From Lineus longissimus (Eukaryota > Nemertea > Pilidiophora > Heteronemertea > Lineidae), in the NCBI RefSeq assembly GCF_910592395.1, contig NC_088324.1, forward strand, positions 11,124,953 through 11,188,952: a DNA stretch of 64,000 nt, read 5' to 3'. The notes beneath the pieces were generated by a model that saw nothing but the letters and a program-made list of their open reading frames with translations, was not told the DNA's origin and searched no databases. Each line of letters opens with the position of its first letter. Position 1 is the first letter of the stretch. Positions 46,101-55,502 of this stretch are shown one piece after another. The position numbers and the translations under genes were made by a program.

Positions 46101-49100
46101 CGATATGTGTTTTCATCACGACCTGGAGCCTTTTTGAATGTTAGCTATCTATTTTTGACACAGATTCATTGACACAATAACACTCTCTATCACCACATAA
46201 ATGATGTCACTGAAAAGTGGTCATCATCGTCATCGAGCTTCCCAGTTGAAGGTCATGTCGACAGGTTTCAGTTTTGGACTGTTGGGAATGAACAAATGTT
46301 ATTAAATGTTGCCAAAGCGATGAATTTTGGGCACAGAGTTACTGATTCGCCAGGATCATATCAACCAAACTCCGTTATGAAGTCACCAATTCCCTTACAA
46401 ATATATACCTGTGTCCAAAGCTAAGGCAGGGGTGACAAAGATGACAACATTTAACAGTCTTGAGTTGGAGAGTCACTGTTTGACAGCCACTCCATCAGAT
46501 TTTATATAACTGCATGTTCCATTAGCATGTTGTGTTGATATCAACATCATCTTCAGAATCCTTTGCTGGCAATTAAGGTTTGGTGTTGTGGATAAAGAAC
46601 ATGTTTGGCACGGGAAAGTGCGCTCAATATGAAGGTGTATGGCAGCAGAGTCAGTCCTAGGGAAGCGCTATGGCACAGAGGAAGAGCCAGTACGACTTGT
46701 GGGTTTGAACTTGGCCATCCATTGCCACCGGATTGAAATGGCCAAGTACATCTTCTTTCTCAGATCTCAAGTAGCAGGATGTAATAAAACAAGATGAAGT
46801 CAACATCCCTTGTCATGACAATACCCTACAGTAGATAAGTCGTCTCGATCAAGTTTTTGGAGACGGATGAAAGAATAAATGACCTACTAAGTGAGATGTC
46901 CCAAGTTGCCATGGCAACCAGAATATGATATCCTTGACAAAATCTTGAGGTGCGGCCTTGGTGTGTTGTGTGTTTCGATCCGGTCCCTTGATGACCAGAT
47001 TGTTGTCAACTCATGCCATTAGTTGTCAACGGATGCTGGGAAAACTGTCACCCGGCAAGTTTTTGTGCCTCATTTATTTTGTGATTTGAAAAAATTTCTG
47101 AAAAATGTGTTTTTCGAGATTACAAATTGCTGTCGGTTTTACCAATTTTAAGCTTTTTATCACATTTTCTGTAACCCATAGTAGCTAGCTTCATACCACA
47201 GCATAACCGCCATCAAACCATAGTCGATGAAACGCTGTTGCTCTCGGATGACATGATTGGAAGATAAATGACAGCCATTACACTTTTGATGGCTTTGGCA
47301 ACGATTTGTAGATTGGTTGGCGATGGTAATGCTGATATGTGCCGCTTGATGAATTTTATAGCTGTTGATGTAAATGAAGGGGAATATCAGATAAGCTGGT
47401 ATTTGTAAATTTGTTTTGTTTTTTTGTGATTTTGGTGATTTGGATGTCAAATGCAAACATTATCCTGTTCAAATTTCAACTCTTAATGCATTAACCATTG
47501 AATTTCGATGGCAGAAGCGGAGTTTGGTGTCCGCAAAATGAAAAATGAGCAAATTTACAAAGTTATGGCTTCAAAAACATTATCAGGGTTACAGTATTTG
47601 TATGTGTTTCTTTCCACTTTGGCCAGTCTTCATTTACCAACTTTCAATCAATTCTGGCTGCTTCTGTCCCAAGATTACCAATAGTTCGTATTTTTCACAT
47701 GAAAATGTTTGCTTATCGTTCTGACTCCACCAGGTTTGCATTCATCAACATGACGTCACGCCACCTAACCCGTGATGTATATCTAAAAAATGATTTTATG
47801 ACCTTTCAGCCCCTTCCTGTCCGGAATAAATTGATGACAAGATGAAAATAGAATATGTGGCGGCATAGTCAAATCACATTGAGAACAGAGTGTTTTTCTG
47901 AGTGACTTTGAACAAAATTTATTTTGTTACCATGGTAACTTATAGTGTTAACCTTTGTATCTTTGCAGCTTCCTCGGAGGGGATGGGATGTTGCAGTTAC
48001 ATCCTAATCATCTTATCGTGGTTAACGATTGCCATTACTTTCCCCTTTTCTTTGGTTTTTTGCCTAAAGGTAAGTCCATCCTAAAATACATTTGTGAGAC
48101 ATGAGAAATGGATTGGCATTATATTGCTAGTGGGAAGTTCACTTTAATAATAATCTCCATCATGGCAACGTTATCCCTTGAAGAGTTAAATAAGCAATAA
48201 ATCTCAATGTTGCTCTGGATTATTATAGAAATTTGATCACCATACCAGCCATATCGAGTAAACCATCTATCATTATCCCAGCATAAACCCGATACGCACA
48301 GATAACTTCGATGTTGTACCCGATGTTTTTTTATCAATTCAGTACTGAGTTAATGTAACGACATTGATCAGCCCATCTCTGGTCAATTACAGAGCTCTGT
48401 GTACAAAAACCTGAGAGGTGAGCGATGCTGGTGTTTCCAATGCACCACTTCGACAGTCACTGATGTCCTCAAAAACGTCATCCTCCTCACACTGTTGAAA
48501 TTCCACACAGGAGTTGCCAGATGAATTATGGAAATTGGCCAACCTCCTTAGGACATATTCAGTCCCGAGACATTATGAGGAAGTCATATCGCCCATTCAT
48601 CTCGGCAGCCTGGCAGTTCAATATGAAATGCTTATATTTGGAGGGCAGTATGATCCATGTGGCATTATCCCAAACAGATTGGCTTAGGGTTTTGTGGACA
48701 TTTTCGCTTTGTATGTGCCATATTTGGCTACATTGGGGTATTCATCATATCAACATTCTGATATGAAGGGTCAAAATATGATTTAGTTTTCGTCCGTGGT
48801 GAGAATAAGGACAAGATGCCAGACTGAATTACTTCTGTTTCTTAACTGACACATTAGCTATAATCCACTGGGATAGCTGTGCCCCAGAGTTATGGAAATG
48901 AGGCAGTAGTACACAGTATTCGTTACACTGGTATACAGATGTTGTCCCTAGAGACCAGCGGTGGCTGACATAGCTGAATTGGCATTATTTGTCTGGGTTG
49001 TGAGACAAAGTGATATCCTGTAAATCTACTCTAGTTTCACCGATATATGATATATTATATAATATCAGTGCAGTTGTTGGAGTTGTTCCGTCACTAGCAG

Positions 49101-52100
49101 AGGCGGCCAACTAAAGGACTCAGTGACTTGCTAAACATTCCTTTCACTGTCTTTCCAGGTTGTTCAGGAATATGAACGTGCAGTAATTTTCCGTCTCGGT
49201 CGCTTGATACAAGGTGGTGCCAAAGGCCCAGGGCTCTTTTTTATCGTACCATGCATTGACAACTATACTAAGATTGATCTGAGGACGGTCTCGTTTGATG
49301 TCCCGCCACAGGAGGTAAGACGAGGCAGTTTCGGCTGCTTTAGATTGAGTGCATGCGTACCGAAGTACACTTGAACCTCTCTACTATAAGGACACCCTTG
49401 GGACTGACAAATGCTGTCCTTAATAGGGAGATGTCCTGATTATAGAGGTCACAGAGAATGAATGAAGACAACCAATTTTGGACCAAAACAAGTATCCTCA
49501 ATAGAGAGGGTGTCCTTAATAGAGAAGTGTCTGCTAATGGACGTTCCACTGTAGATCTTTTTCTCTGATTAAACATTTGTAGGAGGAAGGGTTTCATGAA
49601 AGCAAAGATAAGATCAACTGATAAGTAAGAATTATTAATTATGACATAGATAATGAACTGTTGGGGACATGCTTGATTGACCAGTGGAATGTTGCACTGA
49701 GATGATTCTCAGATGATTTTTCCACTATGCCAATCAGCACAATGGTGAGAAAATTCTGTGTCAATTTCACAACGATGTATCGGATAGTCCTTCTCTAATG
49801 AGGTAACTTATAACTTGACTTCATCTTCCAGATCTTATCTAAAGATTCCGTGACGGTTGCCGTCGATGCTGTAGTTTATTATCGCGTCTATAATGCTTGT
49901 ATATCCGTGACGAACGTCGAGGATGCGACACGCTCCACCCGTCTCCTGGCAGCTACCACCCTGAGGAATGTCCTCGGCACAAAAACGTTAAGCGAGGTCT
50001 TGCAGGAGCGGGAACACATCAGCGAAATGATGAAGGTCAGTGATGCATCATGGGAAATTTCATATCAATGATAGTTGTTTGATAAAAACGCAGATATTTT
50101 GATTAAAATGTGGCAATGGTGACAAGGTTTCTGAACTGAGACATATTAAAGACAGTATGACAAAACGCCTCAATGACAGGCGGTTATTGGATCAACTTAT
50201 ACACTTTTGTATTAGTGCCTCTCATATCAGCCTATATGTACAGGCAAACTATGATCACAGAGCCTATACCTAGGCAAACTATATAATGTGCGAAATGCAC
50301 ATAACCATGCATCAAGTAGCCTGTTGATTCCTGGTTAAACAGCCTACACCTGCCGATCCTCTTGTAAAGCATTTTCATCACCTGTTGCTGTGATTTATCG
50401 CCTACTTTTACCGGTAAAGCGATCTACTAGAATTGTATTGGTTTCTATAGTAGTCAAAAATCTGCGCATATTAAACTGAAATGTATTTGTTATATTGAAT
50501 TATACCAAGGTTTCATTAAAGACACACACATGTACAAGCTCGAGTTTCACCAATCGAAGACCAGAGCACATCCTCACTTGATGCCACTCAACATGTTAAA
50601 TTTGGAGTAGCAATGGGTTAGCGACACCAATTTGATTGATGGCCATGACATCATGTTTTGGCTTTGTCATTTTCTTGGTGATTATAATGAAGCAGAGGTT
50701 TTTGAGTGCATAGATAACTGCATCTTCGAATGTCTTGTGTCTCCATCTTTAAATGTCTTGTGTTTCCTAGAGAAAATCAATGTAGTTTAGACCCAGAAGA
50801 ACTCTTGGGAAAAGCATTCACAATATTCCAATCCTTTTATTCCAGAATTCACTGGATGAGGCAACTGACCCATGGGGTGTTAAAGTGGAGCGAGTTGAGA
50901 TGTAAGTAAAGTACAAACAGCTGAACTTATGTCCCATCGTGAACCTCATGGTCTACATGAGATGCAAAAGCCTAGGTGGTCAAGGTGAACTTCTACCTCA
51001 ACTCATGAAGGATGTGTTCTGTGTGTGACAAGGATATGAAGATTGTAACCAATCACACAACATGTGGGGAAACAGTTATTGAGTTGGTGCAGCCTCAGAC
51101 TTATATCATAACCAGAAGATCGTAGCTTAACTTTCAGAATTGCTTAATCTTTTGTCCGTGAACAAGAAGTTCCATAGTCATGCATCATGAATCAATTCGA
51201 GAGTTTCATTCAGCCTCGCTTTGACACCGACTGAGACACTGTGAGGAAATGAAGGGGCTTTGTATTGAGACCTGTCAACCTCAGGCCCTCTCTTTAATAT
51301 TACTGTATTTCGTTTTCAGTAAAGATGTGCGTTTACCAGTCCAACTTCAGAGGGCCATGGCAGCTGAAGCAGAGGCCACGAGGGAGGCTCGTGCAAAGGT
51401 TGGTGTCACATGTTTACAGAGAAGGTATCTTTTCACCTGTCATGGCATTATAATGTCTATATGAAACCTGTGACGTGCAGGTCATGCTTTCATATGAATC
51501 GTGACATTCTGTGTAAACTCGTAAGTTTATCGTACTCGATTTTTGCAATAAGACTTGATTTAAGAAAAGTTTGCCTGTTTTCTGACAAGTATGCCCTGTT
51601 CCTTTTCCCAGGTAATTGCGGCAGAAGGAGAGTGGAATGCGTCACGTAGTCTGAAAGAGGCCGCCAGTGTCCTATCAGAGTCGCCTGCAGCGATCCAACT
51701 GCGCTATCTTCAGACCCTGAACACTATTGCATCAGAGAATAATTCAACAGTGGTGTTCCCACTTCCCATTGAAATGATGAAAACCTTCATGGGCAAAAAC
51801 ACCATAGAATAAAGTTGGAAAGGCCGGCCGGTGTGATTTGAACATGCAAAAGTTCACAATTAGACTTGAGATTTGACTAGTTGTGTGATTTGGAAGTTAA
51901 AGGCTAGCTGAAGACTCGCATATCAGCAATTGTTCGACATTGTTGTCTTTATTGTTGTTCAGTTGTTGTGACAATCACACCGCAGTGTCTCTGCGTGCTG
52001 GGAACTGGTCAAGGGTTGGTTGATGAGATGAACCCAGTGTATATGTGACCGATCACACAAAAGGGTAGTTAAGCTTCATTTGAGTCATGAAGTTATCCAC

Positions 52101-52508
52101 TTGCTTTTGTAAAAGACTTAGATATGGTCTTTATAATGCTGATTTTGTCATAATCTGACAGTGGATCAAAATTGACTTTGTTTCATAATAGTCAGTGATA
52201 GCTCAACACTCAGCCTGGGGACTTACTGATTTAGTGTGAAGGTCACATATTGTGTTGTGTTGCAAAATGTTTTCAATGGATGTTGTCTGATGTACTTCTC
52301 TTCATGTCTGTAGGTCATCGCTGCAGAAGGAGAACAGAAGGCGTCACGTGCCCTGAAGGAGGCAGCCGACGTCATGATGGAATCACCGGCCGCCATTCAA
52401 CTGCGCTATCTCCAGACACTCAACACGATATCCGCCGAGAAAAATTCGACAATTGTGTTTCCGTTGCCGATAAATCTTTTACAAGGTTTCCTTGGCAACA
52501 ACAAATAG
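34018..52508 (+). CDS. Stomatin-family gene C, complete, about 280-310 aa
   Basis: The constant exons are 47969-48069, 49159-49314, 49832-50035, 50846-50901 and 51320-51398. They are preceded by one of several candidate first exons (34018-34126, 40996-41131, 42800-42866, 44401-44497, 45993-46047) and followed by one of two terminal exons (51612-51812 or 52314-52508). With exon 1a the product is about 301 or 299 aa; human stomatin is 288. It carries the hairpin [18 protein letters not shown] with [10 protein letters not shown], then [71 protein letters not shown] and a FPLPI C-terminus. All constant junctions keep frame. The role is inferred to be an oligomeric membrane scaffold or channel modulator. 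It diverges from gene B and converges on the AXDND1-like gene. Confidence 0.93.
34280..34418. mobile_element. MITE copy 2, truncated
   Basis: It starts with the same CAGTAGAACCTC end and internal CTCTATTAAGGACAC motif, but its far end is lost. It lies just after gene C exon 1a. Confidence 0.7.
34957..35138. mobile_element. MITE copy 3
   Basis: About 182 bp with ends CAGTGGAACCTC and GAGGTTCTACTG, flanked by TA. Same internal sequence as the other copies. Confidence 0.8.
35250..35427. mobile_element. MITE copy 4, opposite orientation to copy 3
   Basis: 178 bp, ends CAGTAGAACCTC and GAGGTTCCACTG with TA flanks. Only 111 bp from copy 3 and inverted relative to it, so the pair could itself form a hairpin. 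Confidence 0.8.
36880..38070. repeat. Diverged tandem repeat region in gene C intron
   Basis: About three diverged units of roughly 200-215 bp (marker GTTCCCCACA near 37074 and 37284, ATAGTGTGCTTCT near 37028 and 37444). They are followed by units with TTCATCAGGTTGCTG near 37585, TTCTTCAAGTTGCTG near 37735 and TTATCAGGTTGCTAG near 38010. The minus strand between 37519 and 37836 is open for 105 codons, but I do not recognise the product. Confidence 0.5.
38417..38568. mobile_element. MITE copy 5, internally shortened
   Basis: About 152 bp, ends CAGTGGAATGTC and GTCCACTG with TA flanks. More diverged than the others. Confidence 0.65.
40996..41131 (+). CDS. Gene C candidate first exon 1b
   Basis: ATG at 40996 begins [18 protein letters not shown]. 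The exon has 45 codons, ends KDADI, and has donor GTAAGT in phase 1. The composition is acidic and Gly/Asn-rich, typical of a disordered cytosolic tail. The donor is the first of a tandem array of similar sites. Use of the second donor (41189) adds 57 nt in frame. Confidence 0.6.
41128..41446 (+). repeat. Tandem repeat made of splice-donor-like units
   Basis: Units of about 30 bp within a higher-order period of 117-118 bp, mostly CAGTAAGTT(G/T)C followed by TTTACTTTATGACA. GTAAGT occurs at 41132, 41189, 41219, 41250, 41306, 41336 and 41441, and GTGAGT at 41408. The first is the donor of exon 1b. Confidence 0.85.
42800..42866 (+). CDS. Gene C candidate first exon 1c
   Basis: ATG at 42800 reads [17 protein letters not shown] and ends NPG plus one base before GTAAGT in phase 1 (22 codons). 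The start MSKxR resembles gene B's MSKNRV, and the ending gives Gly-Gly or Gly-Ala across the junction as in A and B. This supports it as a genuine N-terminus. Confidence 0.5.
44401..44497 (+). CDS. Gene C candidate first exon 1d
   Basis: ATG at 44401 reads [16 protein letters not shown]. The exon is 32 codons, ends AKDESI, and has donor GTAAGG in phase 1. It is polar with Ser/Pro-rich content. Compatible phase and a strong donor are the evidence; no transcript is known. Confidence 0.5.
45066..45236. mobile_element. Related partial element, CGCGACCACC type
   Basis: It begins AGTGGAACCTCGGTAACGCG and carries repeated CGCGACCACC(CC) blocks. It shares the GTGGAACCTC end with the MITEs above but has a different body and no clear second end. 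Confidence 0.5.
45993..46047 (+). CDS. Gene C candidate first exon 1e
   Basis: ATG at 45993 reads [18 protein letters not shown] plus one base before GTAAAC in phase 1. It is short and basic, unlike the acidic 1b. The local sequence has more CpG than its surroundings. It is about 1.9 kb upstream of exon 2, the closest candidate. Confidence 0.35.
46048..47968. other. Gene C intron before exon 2
   Basis: No exon, repeat or RNA gene recognised. Open frames here have no family similarity. Confidence 0.6.
47969..48069 (+). CDS. Gene C exon 2, membrane hairpin
   Basis: Acceptor TTTGCAG and donor AAG|GTAAGT bound 101 nt encoding [17 protein letters not shown] then a hydrophobic run and [10 protein letters not shown]. 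The two Cys before the hairpin and the mid-hairpin Pro are conserved with A and B. Incoming phase is 1 and outgoing phase 0. Confidence 0.92.
49159..49314 (+). CDS. Gene C exon 3, start of SPFH domain
   Basis: This 156-nt exon encodes [15 protein letters not shown], then [18 protein letters not shown] and [11 protein letters not shown]. Acceptor is TTTCCAG and donor GAG|GTAAGA. It has the same size and borders as gene B exon 3. A MITE copy starts 54 nt downstream in the intron. Confidence 0.94.
49368..49551. mobile_element. MITE copy 6 in gene C intron 3
   Basis: About 184 bp, ends CACTTGAACCTC and TTCCACTG, with TA before and after. It begins 54 nt after the exon 3 donor. Confidence 0.75.
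49832..50035 (+). CDS. Gene C exon 4, SPFH core
   Basis: This 204-nt exon encodes [19 protein letters not shown], then [19 protein letters not shown] and [10 protein letters not shown]. Acceptor is CTTCCAG and donor AAG|GTCAGT. It resembles MEC-2 closely in the [16 protein letters not shown] block. Confidence 0.94.
50846..50901 (+). CDS. Gene C exon 5, [15 protein letters not shown] segment
   Basis: This 56-nt exon has acceptor ATTCCAG and donor GTAAGT in phase 2. It encodes [18 protein letters not shown]. Size and phase are identical to gene B exon 5. Confidence 0.92.
51320..51398 (+). CDS. Gene C exon 6, start of C-terminal helix
   Basis: This 79-nt exon encodes (I)[18 protein letters not shown] then ATREARAK. 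Acceptor is TTTTCAG and donor AAG|GTTGGT. It is the single-copy counterpart of gene B's duplicated 6a/6b. No second copy was seen nearby. Confidence 0.92.
51612..51812 (+). CDS. Gene C terminal exon 7a
   Basis: Acceptor TTCCCAG precedes 67 codons beginning [19 protein letters not shown] and ending [18 protein letters not shown], with TAA at 51810-51812. It is more divergent from gene B exon 7 than 7b is (WNASRS versus QKASRA, ASENN versus SAEKN). The frame is intact over its whole length. An AATAAA overlaps its stop codon (51808-51813). Confidence 0.88.
   Translation, partial: VIAAEGEWNASRSLKEAASVLSESPAAIQLRYLQTLNTIASENNSTVVFPLPIEMMKTFMGKNTIE
52314..52508 (+). CDS. Gene C terminal exon 7b
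   Basis: Acceptor GTCTGTAG precedes 65 codons beginning [20 protein letters not shown] and ending [16 protein letters not shown], with TAG at 52506-52508. It is nearly identical in its first part to gene B exon 7. Use of 7b requires skipping 7a, because 7a has no downstream donor before its stop. Confidence 0.9.
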   Translation, partial: VIAAEGEQKASRALKEAADVMMESPAAIQLRYLQTLNTISAEKNSTIVFPLPINLLQGFLGNNK

Positions 52509-54022
52509 TTGACTGCCGACTGTGAACTGTATAGATTGGTTTCAGGCCAAGATTGCAAACTCAAGGCATCTTCTACAGGATCATTGAAAATTAGATTGAA
52601 CTGAAACGACACCAATTTTCTCTCAAAGGACTAAAAACTGAAGATTTTCAGCTCCAAAATACAACAGGCCATGAAGTACACAATTTCAATCTCTATAAAA
52701 TATTCAATATCCTCTCTCCTTGGAGGATTCAATTACATTGGTTTACTTCAAAACTATTGAGTCCTGCCAGAGTGTATCTTGGTTTGGATGCAAATTTATA
52801 TTGTCAGACTTGTACATATTCATATGTTTGATATTGTGGATCACATAAATGTTATCGTAGAACTCCTTTTAGACTTTGTATCAACAACGTGGTCGGTAGA
52901 AGTCAAAACAAAATCCTGGTTGCATACACATTGATAAGTAACCAAGGTTACCATAGCAGTAACCAAGGTATACAGAATATGGAATGGAGTCTCTCTTGAC
53001 TGGCATCCTGAGTTTCAGGGCCTATCACTTGGGACCTACAGAGCTTATGTGTGCAAGAGGAGCGAAAAAATGACCCTGGGATTCGTGGATGTTTTGACTG
53101 GTGGAAAAGAAATCTTATAATTCTTATTCAAATTTATCATAGCTTGTTTTGTACTGCCCCTTGTTAATTGCATTTCAATACATTATGACTGTAATATTGT
53201 AAATACATTTATGATAATCGGAGTAGTTCATATAGCGGTCACTGGGTGTCACTTGTTAAGACGACAATGTAGTAAGACATTTAGATGGTAAATTTGTAAT
53301 GTTATTAAAGGAATGCATAGATAAAACTTTTACAGGTCGCAGACAAACTTTTTGTCTTGGATCCAAAAATGTCATTTGTCCAAGCAGCTATTGATTTGTG
53401 GCAGAATGCATGAGAACAGTTGAGCAAGTTCAATCCAGGTAAATTAGCTCGCTAAAATTAAATTCTGTAATTTTCTGTAAAGTTCTGATCACAAATTTGT
53501 AAATTTTATGCTTTAGGACAAATAGTATTTGAGATATAAGCCAAAACCGGAATCGGGCTCTGGTGTCGCATAGGGTTGGCAATGTCACACAGAGCATGCT
53601 CTGTTATATCTAATGAAATGAAGAAATTTGGGCTATATATTTGTAATATTTGGAATCTTGTATATAGATTTATGTCTTCATATATGGATATGTAGTGAGA
53701 GTTATTGTAGTCAAGCTGTTTAGCACAGAAATCTAGTCATTAAAGGCTATTAGGAGGAACTTGTAAGTTATAATTTTGAATACGCACCATCATTTGAATT
53801 CAGATTGCAAAGATAAAACAATTTAGATTAAAAATATTTGTGTTTTCTTACCCATATGTTACCCCCAGAGAAACATAGATAACAAATTAAGTTTAGAATA
53901 GTTGCATAATAAGAGTGTTTGACTAATTGCCCCGAAGATATTATACGCCTTGTAAAATGTAACCTTTTTCATCATTCTTTCATACCTGATAAAGGAAACA
54001 CTGTATATTTCTTACATATGTG

Positions 54023-54028
54023 AATAAA
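54023..54028 (+). terminator. Candidate distal poly(A) signal of gene C
   Basis: AATAAA about 1.5 kb after the exon 7b stop. The interval 52509-54022 has no coding similarity and is probably 3' UTR or intergenic DNA. Other ATTAAA variants occur at about 53304 and 53741. Confidence 0.35.
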
Positions 54029-55123
54029 AGTATCATTTGGAAATGAAGTACATGTACATTTCTAGATTTCATTTTTTAGGGCATCATTGATTCGTGAGCA
54101 ATACAGTTATTGTGAGATGATGTCACAACATGGGCCGTAGTGGTTCACCATTGTTCACTACCTGTCTCTCAGTGCATGGATTCTATCAGACTTCGAAGAT
54201 ATAAGAAATAACAACACAACTGCATCCGTTACTCTCCAAAATTTATTTTGACTAAAAATTACGACCATTTCTTACAAGTCAAATATATACAAAAGAATGA
54301 TAGAGATAATTTATCAGAATATATACAATATACAATGTAGATACTGACCATGAATGTTCTATTGGTACATGACTTATAAATCATAGAATGCTGCAAATAC
54401 ATTCTTGGACAGTGTGTCATGTTTTTTGGACGGTAAAGAATAATTTGCAATTTTAAGCCTTAGCACAAATACACTGTTAAAACAGTAAAAACAATCTGTC
54501 AATAATCACAGGTCACAGAATAAGACGGTTTTGGATGGACGGTCTGCATGTTAACAGGGGAAGTAAATGAGAATTTTGAAACGGTACCCTCAAACATTTC
54601 CCTTCAGTTTTGCTGTAGACAGCAACTACAGGCTACTTTAGCTTGTTCTAATTAAATGGCTTACGTTCCTGATGGACGGAGTCACACAAAATAATATCAC
54701 AGACATCGTATAAATACAAGAATACTTTGGGAAAAGACAGAAAATTCATAATGAAAATGTCACAGATTTGGTCTTTGCAAGGCTCTCTGCTACAAATCAC
54801 GACCAGTACTCACGACACAACTTCCAGGTCAAGGGAGAAGGTACAAGCATGTTGTATGTTATGATAAGAATTCTTGAAATGTCAGTGATACATGGACATG
54901 ATAATGAGAAGAAATCTGTAAATATTTACCCATTCTGTTGAGAGAAACTTGAAATTTAGTGACTAAAATGAGTTTCATACTTTCCAATATCAACATAGAT
55001 TGTAATAGATGTAAAAATCAAGAATATTAGAGAAAAAGTTAGCTGATATTCCAAGGATGGCATAAATATTTACTGTATTGATCTTCTCTACACAGAAAAC
55101 ATGAAGAGGAAAATAAAACCCTG

Positions 55124-55129
55124 TTTATT
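55124..55129 (-). terminator. Candidate poly(A) signal of the AXDND1-like gene
   Basis: AATAAA on the minus strand about 52 nt after the stop codon, implying a very short 3' UTR. A second AATAAA lies at 54242-54247. Confidence 0.45.
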
Positions 55130-55180
55130 TTACGAAGCCAGCAGACCACGGTCAAATATGACACTTTTAAGGACCACAGT

Positions 55181-55502
55181 CTATTTCTTTTTATGGCTCT
55201 TTGTTGATGATTTTGATGTCGACGATTTCACCGACGCCTGTGAATCCGATCGTTTCTCTTTAGGTCCTTTGTCACTTTTCACACTCTCGGTTTTTGTTTC
55301 CTGCGATTTTGTAAGCGCCGTAGCGGAGTCTTTATCAGAGCGAGATTTAGCCGAGTGGGAGGTGCTCGCCTGGACCGATTCAGCAGAGACGGAGGGTGCT
55401 AGTTTTCTCTCCAAGGCCCGGACAGATTCTAATGCTTTGTTAAGTTCCTCCTCCATGGTGTGACATCGTTCTTCTGCACTCTGTGCACGTTCTTCAGCAG
55501 AT
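55181..55502 (-). CDS. AXDND1: AXDND1-like last exon and stop
   Basis: Acceptor TTTTTCAG at 55503. It encodes SAEERAQSAEERCHTMEEEL, a coiled-coil continuation, then a Ser/Lys-rich tail ending TKSHKKK, with TAG at 55183-55181. The last exon is about 2.7 kb from gene C's final stop, on the opposite strand. Confidence 0.82.
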
